Part shown: in pieces, positions 46,130-53,664 of the stretch
Position numbering within the stretch: position 1 is the first letter of the stretch
How the letters are laid out: each line of letters begins with the position of its first letter
Assembly: GCF_000017505.1 (NCBI RefSeq)
Contig: NC_009675.1
Coordinates: 4,654,501-4,718,500 of the forward strand
DNA length: 64,000 nucleotides
Direction: 5' to 3'
From: Anaeromyxobacter sp. Fw109-5
GTDB lineage: Bacteria > Myxococcota > Myxococcia > Myxococcales > Anaeromyxobacteraceae
Translations under genes and position numbers: made by a program
Notes under the pieces: generated by a model
Databases searched by the model: none
The model's input: the letters and a program-made list of their open reading frames with translations, nothing else
What the model was told of the DNA's origin: nothing

Positions 46130-47794
46130 TCACCTCAGCCCCGGCCAGCGCCCTTCTCCCGGGTGAGGCGCCACGATCCGCGCCGCAACGAGCGCTCGGG
46201 TGAGCGCGATGTGCATCCGCGTCCCGAACTGCTTCACGGTCGGGTCCACGTCCGCGACCACGATGGCGGGCCGCTCGAGCCCCTTCCAGCGCAGGAAGGT
46301 GTCCGCGACGAGGTGGCTCTCCATCTCCGGATCGTCCGCGTGCACGAACGCGTGTCGCCCGATTCGCTCGCGCTGGTGGATGGCGTCCGAGGCGGTCTGG
46401 CCGCGCAACGACACCACCCCGATGTCGGCGAGCGTCAGCCCCTGCGAGAGCAGGCGATCGATCTCCTCCCCCACGCGGTCGGCCGTCTTCGCGGCGTCGG
46501 CGCACTCGACGAGCGCGAGCGTGCGGTCCCGTACGGCCGCCGCGATCGCCTTCTCGTCCCCCTTCTCGCCGGCGTAGAGCCCAGCGAGCGCGCCGACACC
46601 CGCCGGGCAGCGCTGGCCGCGGGTCAGCCGGAACGTCGTCGTGAACAGGTCCGGGAGCGGCTCGCGATCGGGCCAGAAGCCCTGGCCGGGATCGTAGAAG
46701 GCCCACAGGCGCGCGCCCTCGGCGAGCCCGCGGATTAGGTACCAGGCCTCGAAGGTGAGGTCCTGGCCCTCGTCGACCACGACCGCGTCCCAGCGCGGCT
46801 CGCAGAGGTCCGCCGCGCGCTCGTAGGTGGCCTGCCAGTAAGCGTTCGCGGTGAGGTCCCCCTGCCGGTTCGGCCCGTCCGCGGCATCGGCGATGGACTT
46901 CGCGAACCCGCTCACCGTCTGGACTTCGACGCCGCTGCCGGCGAGGCGGGCCTCGAGCCACTTGCGCAGCGGCTGCGTGAAGCACAGTAGGAGCACGCGC
47001 TTCCCCTCCGCAGCGTGACGGCGCGCCGCCTCCACGGCGAGCAGCGTCTTTCCGGAGCCGGCTCCGCCGCGGACGAGGACGCGGTCGTTCTCGAAGAGCC
47101 CCTCGAGCGCGACGAGCTGGGCGTCGTCGAGCGCGAACTGCCGGTCGCCCAGGGAACGAAGTCGAGTGCCGAGCGAGAGCGCCGGAACCCACGTCTCGCC
47201 CCACATCTGATGAAGCCGGTCCATCCAGCCGCCTCTGGCCGGCTGCGGCTCGGGCAACGCGCGATCGACGACACCCGGGAACGCCTCCGCAAGCCAGCGC
47301 AGCTGCATTCGTCCGAGAACGACGCCGCGCAGCGCGTCCTCCTGCGGCTGCTCGTCGAAGTCCGTGTCCGGCAGAACCAGCGCGGCGCCGAACGCAGGCG
47401 GCTCGCATTTCCAGTCTTCGAGGCGCCGCTCGAGCTTGTGAACGAACCCGTGCGCTTGATCGAGGGGAGTCGTGTCGAACGGGATCCCGTTCGTGAACCA
47501 GCGCCCGTCGCGCTGCTCGACGCGCCCGCCCTTCACCTCCAGGACGAGCAAACCCCGTTGCGGGTGAGCGAGGACGAAGTCCCCCTCCCCCAGGTAGTTC
47601 TTGCCGTCGCGGATACGGAGCGAGTGCCAGGCGGTCCAGCCGGCGGGCATCCCATTCTTCAACGCCTTCCAGACGGTTCGCTCTGCTTTGGACTTCGCGG
47701 GGCGGGGCGCTTCGGCGGGATTGATGCGCGGCGGGGGCACGGAGACAGGTTGCCAGAAGAGCGGATCGAGTGAAACGGGCCAGCCGACCGACAC
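46130..47794 (-). CDS. NERD domain plus UvrD-type helicase
   Basis: 554 residues from a GTG at 47794. An N-terminal NERD nuclease-like domain: GEGDFVLAHPQRGLLVLEVK (69-88) with Asp 72, Glu 86 and Lys 88 of the restriction-endonuclease fold. Then an SF1 helicase: RGGAGSGKTLLA (242-253), LLLCFTQPL, VVVDEGQDLTFEAW (339-352), and near the end IVVADVDPTVKQFGTRMHIA. Begins 12 bases after the PARG-like gene, so likely cotranscribed. Probably acts in DNA repair or processing of damaged or foreign nucleic acid. Confidence 0.83.
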   Translation of the reverse strand: MSVGWPVSLDPLFWQPVSVPPPRINPAEAPRPAKSKAERTVWKALKNGMPAGWTAWHSLRIRDGKNYLGEGDFVLAHPQRGLLVLEVKGGRVEQRDGRWFTNGIPFDTTPLDQAHGFVHKLERRLEDWKCEPPAFGAALVLPDTDFDEQPQEDALRGVVLGRMQLRWLAEAFPGVVDRALPEPQPARGGWMDRLHQMWGETWVPALSLGTRLRSLGDRQFALDDAQLVALEGLFENDRVLVRGGAGSGKTLLAVEAARRHAAEGKRVLLLCFTQPLRKWLEARLAGSGVEVQTVSGFAKSIADAADGPNRQGDLTANAYWQATYERAADLCEPRWDAVVVDEGQDLTFEAWYLIRGLAEGARLWAFYDPGQGFWPDREPLPDLFTTTFRLTRGQRCPAGVGALAGLYAGEKGDEKAIAAAVRDRTLALVECADAAKTADRVGEEIDRLLSQGLTLADIGVVSLRGQTASDAIHQRERIGRHAFVHADDPEMESHLVADTFLRWKGLERPAIVVADVDPTVKQFGTRMHIALTRALVAARIVAPHPGEGRWPGLR

Positions 47795-47806
47795 GCTCGC
47801 TTGACG

Positions 47807-48793
47807 TCAGGTCCCGTTGCTCTCGCCCCACTCGTACCCGAGCGACGTCACGTGGTCGATGACCTGCTCGACGGTCGCCTCGGCCGGCAGCGCGCCGTAG
47901 TGCTTGCGCGCGGCGGCGAACGTCTCGGCGCCGGGTTCGTCGACCGAATAGAAGACGAGCTCGTCGAGCTGCCCCAGCTCCGCAGCCACGAGCTGCAGCA
48001 GCGCCATCAGCTCGCGGTTCCCGCCGTAGGCTCCACCGCCCCAGAACCCGGTATGGACGACGGTGCGCGGCCGGGAACGGTGTGAATGCGCGGCTCGGTC
48101 GGTCTCCAGCACCGCGGCGCGGAATCCCGAGAACGCGGTCGAGAGGATGAGCGCGACCTCGTCGCGATCGTAGGTGCCCGATCCGTACGCCGGCGCCTCG
48201 ATCGCGATGATGTTGCTGATCGTGGGCGGCTCGATGCGCGACAGCGCAGCGAGGACTTCCTCTTCGAGCGCCCGAGCGAACTGGTTGCCGTACAGCCCGT
48301 TGGGGCGTCCCGGCCCGGGCCGCGTGTCCAGCTCTCCGCGCCGTTCGACTCCGCTCACGAGGACCGGCGTTGGCCGCCCGTCCTCGACGCAAAGGATCGA
48401 GAAGCCCTCCGCGCTGGCCGCTTCGGGCAGCGATCCGAGCGCGGGGTGCTCCAGGACCTGCAGCTCGTCCTGCGCGAGCAATGGTCCCGCGTACGCGCCG
48501 AAGCAGTCGCTCATCGCGAAGTTCACGTGCCAGTGCGTCGCACCCACCGGCGCCGGTTCGCCGTAGACGAAGAACCCGCTGCGCTCCGTCAGCGCCGGAC
48601 GGGTCGGCGGTCGGACGCGCGGAAGCGCCGCCTCGGCCCATCGGGTGGCGGACAACGTTCCACGAGGGGCCTCTCCGTCCAGGAGCAACCGCGCGAACAC
48701 GGCGCGCTTGTTCGCGTCCGAGAACCGCGGCGGGTGCTCTCGCATCAAGCGGCCAGCCTCATACTCGTGGCGCTCGAGAAGCTTGGGATCCAT
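47807..48793 (-). CDS. PARG-like macrodomain protein (putative ADP-ribose glycohydrolase)
   Basis: 328 residues. Segments follow the order of bacterial PARG catalytic domains: HVNFAM (89-94, like VDFAN), AYAGPLLAQDELQVLEHPAL (Q108-D-E110 where PARG has QEE), and HTGFWGGGAYGGNRELMALL then QLVAA (248-271, like NWGCGAFGGDPxLKxLxQ). The first Glu of the QEE signature is Asp, but the second, catalytic Glu is kept. Such enzymes remove poly-ADP-ribose. Directly upstream of the NERD-helicase. The assignment rests on motif order only; no signal peptide. Confidence 0.55.
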   Translation of the reverse strand: MDPKLLERHEYEAGRLMREHPPRFSDANKRAVFARLLLDGEAPRGTLSATRWAEAALPRVRPPTRPALTERSGFFVYGEPAPVGATHWHVNFAMSDCFGAYAGPLLAQDELQVLEHPALGSLPEAASAEGFSILCVEDGRPTPVLVSGVERRGELDTRPGPGRPNGLYGNQFARALEEEVLAALSRIEPPTISNIIAIEAPAYGSGTYDRDEVALILSTAFSGFRAAVLETDRAAHSHRSRPRTVVHTGFWGGGAYGGNRELMALLQLVAAELGQLDELVFYSVDEPGAETFAAARKHYGALPAEATVEQVIDHVTSLGYEWGESNGT

Positions 48794-48842
48794 TCCGTCA
48801 GCTTAGGGCGGGGTCGGACAGCAGCCGACCTTCGACGATCGT

Positions 48843-48899
48843 CCGTTCGCCCTTCGACTACGCGGGCCGCTCCGCGGCCGCTACGCTCGGGGCGAACGG
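48843..48899. repeat. REP-like palindrome
   Basis: CCGTTCGCCC (48843-48852) pairs with GGGCGAACGG (48890-48899), enclosing a second GC-rich palindrome (CGGGCCGC/GCGGCC). Intergenic, in the 171 bases between divergent genes. The TTCGACTACG core resembles dispersed repeats. Confidence 0.5.
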
Positions 48900-48964
48900 T
48901 CGAGAGAAGCTCGCCGAGACCGATGGGGGTCGGCCCTGTCCGTCCCGCGGGTATTCTTGTGGCC

Positions 48965-49396
48965 ATGGCAGCGGGCAAGGCATTCCTCCTCCTCGCCGTG
49001 ATCACCGCCGCAGCGCTCCCGGTCATCGCTCATGCCGAGCTCGACGTGCGGGTCGGCGGCCGACAGTGGGCCACCGTGGAGGACGATGGCACGGTTCGCG
49101 TGAACGGCCTCGGCGTCGGGCGCATCGAGCCGGACGGAACGGTGCGACGCGACGGGAGGAGCGTAGGAGAGGTCGAGCCCGACGGGACGATCCGCGCGTC
49201 CGGGAGAGTCGTCGGTCGGGTGGAGCGAGACGGCACCGTGCGTCGGGGAGGCCGTGCAATCGGCGCCATCGAGGACGGTGGAACGCTGCGACGCGACGGC
49301 CGTGCGTGGGGAAGCATCCGCAACTGCTGCGGCGACCCGGCGTCGAAGCGGACGATCGCGGCCCTCCTGGCGTTCTTTGCGGACGACTGGTTCTGA
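48965..49396 (+). CDS. Secreted protein with short DGTVR-type repeats
   Basis: 143 residues. An N-terminal signal peptide (AFLLLAVITAAALPVIAHA) is followed by about five ~16-residue beta-type repeats, RVNGLGVGRIEPDGTVRR and variants with DGT and GR(S/V/A)(V/I)G. The C-terminus has CC and FFADDWF. Predicted periplasmic or surface beta-solenoid. No ribosome site is obvious before the ATG at 48965. Followed by two hairpins that look like terminators. Confidence 0.6.
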   Translation: MAAGKAFLLLAVITAAALPVIAHAELDVRVGGRQWATVEDDGTVRVNGLGVGRIEPDGTVRRDGRSVGEVEPDGTIRASGRVVGRVERDGTVRRGGRAIGAIEDGGTLRRDGRAWGSIRNCCGDPASKRTIAALLAFFADDWF

Positions 49397-49428
49397 GGCA
49401 CCCCAGGGTGCCGAGACGTGTCGGGCGT

Positions 49429-49486
49429 CGAAGACTCGGCATTCCGAGTCTTCGCTCGAATCGTCCGTCCCTCTCGGGAGGGACGG
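49429..49486 (+). terminator. Two tandem hairpins, likely terminator
   Basis: Hairpin one: CGAAGACTCGG/CCGAGTCTTCG (49429-49439, 49444-49454), loop CATT. Hairpin two: CCGTCCCTC/GAGGGACGG (49465-49473, 49478-49486), loop TCGG, followed by GCGCTTT. They start 33 bases after the stop of the DGTVR-repeat gene. Confidence 0.65.
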
Positions 49487-49540
49487 GCGCTTTCGTCGCT
49501 ACGTGAAGACGTCCCCGATTGGACGCGATTGACCCGATTG

Positions 49541-49569
49541 TTGACTTATGGTGGCCAATGATGTATCTA
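49541..49569 (+). promoter_or_regulatory. Possible sigma-70-like promoter
   Basis: TTGACT at 49541-49546, a 17-base spacer, and TATCTA at 49564-49569. It faces the small ORF at 49922 and would give a leader of roughly 340 bases. The -35 is good (5 of 6); the -10 is weak. Confidence 0.3.
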
Positions 49570-49864
49570 CGGGTCTCCGATGTTCGGCCCGATTCCATCA
49601 AGACGAGGCGAGGGCGGCGGCCCGATGACCCTCGGCCAGCTCCCGGCATCCCGGGGATGTGGCAATGCCGCCTGCGATGGAGGACCCATGACCCACGAGA
49701 AGACGACGTAATCGGCCCTCGGGCGTGATCGTCGCTGCGCCCCGCGGGCGCAGGCGATGACGCACCGTCCGTCCTGGTCACCCGGGCCTCTTCGCCCGGC
49801 CGGCCATGTCCGTGCGCTGCGTAGGATGATCCTGCCGGCGCCCACGTCCTCGTCAAGCCATCCG

Positions 49865-49901
49865 ACCGCTGCAAAGCAGCGGGACGGGATCCGTTCGTCC
49901 C
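49865..49901 (+). promoter_or_regulatory. Structured leader before a small ORF
   Basis: Two adjoining stems: CCGCTGC-AAA-GCAGCGG (49866-49882) and GGGACG...CGTCCC (49881-49886, 49896-49901), ending a few bases before the AAGGAG ribosome site of the ORF at 49922. The overlap of the two stems means they could be alternative. The other parts of 49570-49864 have no supported gene. Confidence 0.35.
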
Positions 49902-49921
49902 GATGAAGGAGATATTGCGCA

Positions 49922-50116
49922 ATGACCTGCTATCCGCTCGGCGTCGCCTCGCACCTCGCCATCGCCTGCGATTGCATTCGCCGGGGCGACCTCGACGGCG
50001 CCCAGGCTGCGCTCGCGCGCGCCACCTCGCTCGTTCGCGACGAGCGCCCCGCGCATGCGCGGCCGGCTCCGCACACGCGGCCGGCCCCTCACGCGGCGCC
50101 GGCGCCGCGGCCCTGA
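49922..50116 (+). CDS. Small helical protein
   Basis: 64 residues with AAGGAG about 10 bases before the ATG. The first ~42 residues form a helix pair resembling a single TPR (SHLAIACDCIRRGDLDGAQA); the tail is a PAPHTRPAPHA repeat. It precedes a truncated TPR gene. Real coding is likely because of the ribosome site, but the family is unknown. Confidence 0.45.
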   Translation: MTCYPLGVASHLAIACDCIRRGDLDGAQAALARATSLVRDERPAHARPAPHTRPAPHAAPAPRP

Positions 50117-50183
50117 ACGGACCCGGCCCGGGATCGCCCGAGTCCGGAACCACGACGCACCGAAACCACAAGGAGGAACCGAC

Positions 50184-50375
50184 ATGACGCCGAGGAAGAC
50201 GACGGACCGACTGCTGGGAGAGATGCGGCGCGCCTACGACCTCGTGGAGCAGCGGCGCGCCGACGAGGCGGTGAACGTGTACCGCGAGATCGTCGCGGAG
50301 GCCCGCAAGGTGGGGCTCGACTCCGCCCACCTCCACTGGGCGTTCGCCGTGGCCTGCGACTACTCGGGAGAGTCC
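50184..50375 (+). pseudogene. Truncated TPR-like gene
   Basis: An ATG at 50184 preceded by AAGGAGG starts MTPRKTTDRLLGEMRRAYDL, then VYREIVAEARKVGLDSAHLH and AVACDYSGE. This matches the first ~65 residues of the TPR protein at 40733. Beyond 50375 the frame becomes compositionally odd and stops at 50522, while the phosphatase frame starts. The 3' part was probably lost at a deletion junction. Confidence 0.55.
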
Positions 50376-50479
50376 CCTCCTCCGCGCTCGGGTTCCCGGG
50401 CCGACTCGGCCTCACGCGCGCGCCCGGCCGCTGGTCGGCGGGACGCACCCCGGACTCCGACCTGCGGCTGCGCGAGGAC

Positions 50480-50878
50480 GTGGAGGCGATCGCGCGCGTG
50501 CACGGTGCGAAGATGCTCGTGACCTTGCTCGAGCGGTTCGAGATCGCGGAGCTCGGCGATCTCGACGGCGAGGCGCGGCAGGCGCGGCTCAGGTGGATCC
50601 ACTATCCGATCGCGGACAGGTGGGCCCCAACGGATCTGGCCTCGGCGCGCCGGCTCGTGGTGAGCATCCTGAACGCGCTCGAGCGAGGGCAGGACTTGGT
50701 CGTGCACTGCTGGGGTGGCGTCGGGCGTGCCGGGACCATCGCGGCGGCGTGCTTCGTCGCGCGCGGCACGCCTCCCGCAGACGCCATCGCCATCGTGCGC
50801 GCGGCCCGCGGTCGCGCGATCGAGACCGCCGCGCAGGAGCGCTTCGTCCGGGAGTTCGGAAGCCACGTCCACGCCTGA
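50480..50878 (+). CDS. Dual-specificity/tyrosine phosphatase-like protein
   Basis: 132 residues from a GTG at 50480, but the homologous sequence clearly begins earlier, at about 50390-50480 in the same frame (LGLTRAPGRWSAGRTPDSDL), where no start codon exists. The catalytic P-loop is VVHCWGGVGRAGTI with the Cys nucleophile and Arg; the general-acid region is HYPIADRWAP. Predicted cysteine phosphatase. Its N-terminus seems to have been joined to the truncated TPR gene by a deletion, so it may need a shift or be damaged. Confidence 0.6.
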   Translation: MEAIARVHGAKMLVTLLERFEIAELGDLDGEARQARLRWIHYPIADRWAPTDLASARRLVVSILNALERGQDLVVHCWGGVGRAGTIAAACFVARGTPPADAIAIVRAARGRAIETAAQERFVREFGSHVHA

Positions 50879-50925
50879 CCTCGTTTCCTCGAATTCAGCT
50901 TCACCCACACACAGGAGAGACTCCC

Positions 50926-51357
50926 ATGCACACCCCCACCGTCGCCGATGCCGTCGCGCTCGCGGCCGAGAAGCACCGGGACGCCATCGACAAGGGCGGC
51001 GCTCCCTACATCCTCCACCCGCTACGCGTGATGCTCGCGATGAGCACCGACGAGGCGCGCCGCGTCGCCGTGCTCCATGACGTGCTCGAGGACACGGACA
51101 TCACGCCGGACGAGCTGCGACGGCGCGGGTACCCGGAGCGCGAGGTGACCGCGATCTCCGCGCTCACGAAGCGGCCCGGAGAGGACTACGCGGCGTTCAT
51201 CGAGCGCGTTCGCCTCGATCCCCTCGCCACCACAGTGAAGCGCGCCGATCTCCTCGACAACATGGACGTTCGCAGGCTCGCGGCGTTTGGACAAGCCGAA
51301 GCGGAGCGGATGGCGCGGTACCTGGCTGCGTGGAAGCGGCTTTCGGGCGGGGTGTAG
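50926..51357 (+). CDS. HD domain phosphohydrolase (RelA/SpoT-HD-like)
   Basis: 143 residues from the ATG at 50926 with AGGAGA seven bases upstream. HD-type motifs: ALAAEKHRDAIDKGGAPYIL followed by HPLRVM, then VAVLHDVLEDTDI, and late KRADLLDNMD. The arrangement fits small MESH1/SpoT-like HD hydrolases that may act on (p)ppGpp or related nucleotides; the exact substrate is not shown by the sequence. Confidence 0.75.
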   Translation: MHTPTVADAVALAAEKHRDAIDKGGAPYILHPLRVMLAMSTDEARRVAVLHDVLEDTDITPDELRRRGYPEREVTAISALTKRPGEDYAAFIERVRLDPLATTVKRADLLDNMDVRRLAAFGQAEAERMARYLAAWKRLSGGV

Positions 51358-51437
51358 GCCGCTCCGGGCGACCGCGAGCCGGGCTCGAGCCGATGCCGAG
51401 CACTCGAGCGTGTCCGTGCTGCCACTAGCCTCGGCGC

Positions 51438-51929
51438 ATGAACGACGAGAGTGCTGCCGCAGGGTTCGTGGGCTTCTTTGACGAACAAGACTTCGACCCC
51501 GACCAGCCGGAGGAAGCGCGGCCGTTCGAGCTCACCGACCTCGCGGTGCTCCCGGCAGGGCTGGCGCCAGCCGCCCTCGATGCGATCGCCCGGTGGGGCG
51601 CACGCAACGGAGTCGCGCTCGACGCCCCGTCCTTCGTCCCGACGCGCGCCGCCGTCCGGACGTGGAACGGGTACTCGATGGGCGAGCCGGTCATCGGGTT
51701 ACTCACCTGGCGCGGTGTGGGCGAGGTGCGGATGAACGGCGTCCCCGGCCTGCTCGTGGCCGAGGTGACCGTCACGGACGATGCGCCCATCGACGCGACG
51801 CTCGCCGATGCCCGCGTCGACCTCTACTTCGTCGCGTTCGCGACGGCGTTCGATGCCGAGCGCGTCGCGATCGTGCGCACGCCGGGGTTTCCGTTCCCGC
51901 TCATTGGGGCGGTGGAGGGCACCCGGTGA
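51438..51929 (+). CDS. Conserved hypothetical protein
   Basis: 163 residues, acidic at the N-terminus (DEQDFDPDQPEEARPFE), with beta-rich middle (VRTWNGYSMGEPVIGLLTW; GEVRMNGVPGLLVAEVTV). No known motif. Its stop overlaps the start of the HAD hydrolase gene (GTGA), so the two are probably coupled. Nothing else is predictable. Confidence 0.6.
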   Translation: MNDESAAAGFVGFFDEQDFDPDQPEEARPFELTDLAVLPAGLAPAALDAIARWGARNGVALDAPSFVPTRAAVRTWNGYSMGEPVIGLLTWRGVGEVRMNGVPGLLVAEVTVTDDAPIDATLADARVDLYFVAFATAFDAERVAIVRTPGFPFPLIGAVEGTR

Positions 51930-52468
51930 AGGTCGTGTTCCTCGACATCGATGGCGTCCTGAACAGCGACGCGTGGTTCGCGCGCTCGCCGCCGCGCGAC
52001 TGGGGGCTCGATCACCTGGACCCGGAGGCGGTCGCCCGCGTGGACTGGCTGGCCTCGGACCCGGCGGCGCGGATCGTCATCTCGTCGACGTGGCGGCTCG
52101 TCTACCCGCTCGACGAGATCCGGGCGATGCTCGCCGCGAGGGGACTCCGTGCGCCCATCGTCGACCGCACGCCGGAGATCCCGGCAGAGTTCGCCGAGGG
52201 CCGCATCCGGGCCCAGGAGATCGGGAACTGGCTCCACGCGCAGGGGCTCCGTGAGCGAAGGGGCGAGGGCGGCGTCGAGTCGTTCGTGATCCTGGACGAC
52301 CTCGAGGGCTTCGGCGATCTGGAGCGGTACTGCGTCCGGACGCAGTTCGCAACCGGGCTCCTCGACGAGCATGTGGTTCGCGCGACCGCGCTGCTCGTGC
52401 AGGGCGCCCGCACTGCCGCGGGCGCGTGCTCGTCGGGACGTCTTCGTCCCGCATATGCTTCAGAGTAG
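51926..52468 (+). CDS. HAD-like hydrolase
   Basis: 180 residues from a GTG at 51926. HAD motifs: FLDIDGVLN (nucleophile Asp) at the start, ISSTWR (motif II Ser/Thr) and FVILDDLEGF (motif IV). Size and sequence fit the small HAD proteins of the Swiss Army Knife RNA repair type. Coupled to the preceding hypothetical protein by GTGA. Likely phosphatase; substrate unknown. Confidence 0.78.
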   Translation: MKVVFLDIDGVLNSDAWFARSPPRDWGLDHLDPEAVARVDWLASDPAARIVISSTWRLVYPLDEIRAMLAARGLRAPIVDRTPEIPAEFAEGRIRAQEIGNWLHAQGLRERRGEGGVESFVILDDLEGFGDLERYCVRTQFATGLLDEHVVRATALLVQGARTAAGACSSGRLRPAYASE

Positions 52469-52667
52469 ACCTGCTCCCTTCGGACCTGGCTCACGTCGCT
52501 CCCTCGTCTCCTTCTCTTTTCGGCGGCACGCACCTTGCTCATGCACTCCTCGTCCGCGTCGTTCCGCGTCCAAGGCCGGAACGGCGGCGGGCACGCCGTC
52601 GGATCGGCGGACCCCGCGTCCGCAGGTTGGACGGCGGCGGAAGGCTCTCCTCTTCGCCGGAGATCGC

Positions 52668-53213
52668 ATGTCGACACCTTCGAAGCCGTCACTGGACGCC
52701 CTCCTCGCCTCCTTCCACGCAGCGCGAAAACTCCCGGAGCGCATCAAGATCGCCATGGCGCTCGTTCGAACGGGGGCTCGCGACGATCGGATCCTCGCGG
52801 CCCTCGTTCGCGTGTTCGGCGAGCTTCCCGTCGGTGGCTCCGCGCTGCTCGCGACGTACGGCGACGTCCGGGCCATCCCGGACCTCGTTCGCGCGCTCGA
52901 GTCGGACGACCTGCTCGCGAAGGCCGACTGTGCCATCTGCGCGGCAGAGCAGCTGAGCGCGATTGCGCACGCCATCGAACGCCTCGGGGGAACGCTCACC
53001 GATGGACAGCGCGCGCGCCTCGACCGGATCGACCGCGAGGCAGCTCGACTATGGCAGCCCGGCCCCGACGCGTTCCCCCCCGAGACGTCCGCGAGGCGGC
53101 CCGCGAGGCGCGAGCCGCGTCCGGGCCGAAACGTTCCGTGCCCCTGCGGCAGCGGCAAGAAGTACAAGCGGTGCTGCGCCCTCGATGCGGATGCCGCTGG
53201 TCAGCTTCACTGA
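52668..53213 (+). CDS. SEC-C motif protein
   Basis: 181 residues from the ATG at 52668 with GGAG upstream. Helical HEAT-like part (DALLASFHAARKLPERIKIA; AIPDLVRALESDDLLAKADC), a basic linker, and a C-terminal SEC-C zinc motif NVPCPCGSGKKYKRCC. SEC-C tails bind zinc and often ribosome or SecB-like partners. The 199 bases before it have no gene. Confidence 0.75.
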   Translation: MSTPSKPSLDALLASFHAARKLPERIKIAMALVRTGARDDRILAALVRVFGELPVGGSALLATYGDVRAIPDLVRALESDDLLAKADCAICAAEQLSAIAHAIERLGGTLTDGQRARLDRIDREAARLWQPGPDAFPPETSARRPARREPRPGRNVPCPCGSGKKYKRCCALDADAAGQLH

Positions 53214-53301
53214 GGTCGGCCGCGCGATCCTTCACACGCCCCTCCGTTCCCGTGCCCTTCGGGTGCCCGCGCGCTACACGTCCACTCAGGAGCGTGACCC
53301 C

Positions 53302-53493
53302 ATGGGATTCGCAGACGCCTTCAAGAAGCAACCGCAGCCTCACGTGGACACGCCCGCTCAGGCGAAGGCGAGAGCCGACGCAGCCGCCGAGGTGAAGTCC
53401 AAGGCGGACGCCAAGTCCGCCAGGGCCGAGGCCGCCCGGGCCGCGAAGAAGGCCGAGCACGCCGCGCCCGCGGCGTCGCCGGCGAAGAAGTGA
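53302..53493 (+). CDS. Small Ala/Lys-rich protein
   Basis: 63 residues with AGGAG about 10 bases upstream. After MGFADAFKKQPQP it is a low-complexity, coiled-coil Ala/Lys/Glu helix (AKARADAAAEVKSKADAKSA) ending KK. It resembles histone-H1-like or scaffold tails, but no family can be named. Confidence 0.5.
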   Translation: MGFADAFKKQPQPHVDTPAQAKARADAAAEVKSKADAKSARAEAARAAKKAEHAAPAASPAKK

Positions 53494-53530
53494 CCGACGC
53501 TCTCTAGCGAGCAGCCACACGGCGAGCGAG

Positions 53531-53594
53531 GGCGGCGCTGAGCGCCGCCTGCCGCGCTGCCGTGAAGACTGCCGGGCATGCAGCCCTGCCCGGC
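53531..53594 (+). terminator. Possible terminator hairpins
   Basis: Two short stems, GGCGGC/GCCGCC near 53531-53549 and GCCGGGCA/TGCCCGGC (53571-53578, 53587-53594), between the small Lys-rich gene and the glucan synthase gene. No T-run; weak. Confidence 0.3.
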
Positions 53595-53664
53595 GTTAGA
53601 TCGAGAGAGCGACCCAGCCAACGCATCTGCCCGATGACGCGCTGACCGCCGATCGGGAGCATGC

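Noticed and set aside
52434-52451. Hairpin CGGGACG-TCTT-CGTCCCG as a terminator
   Set aside because: It lies inside the last codons of the HAD gene and has no T-run, so its role is unclear.
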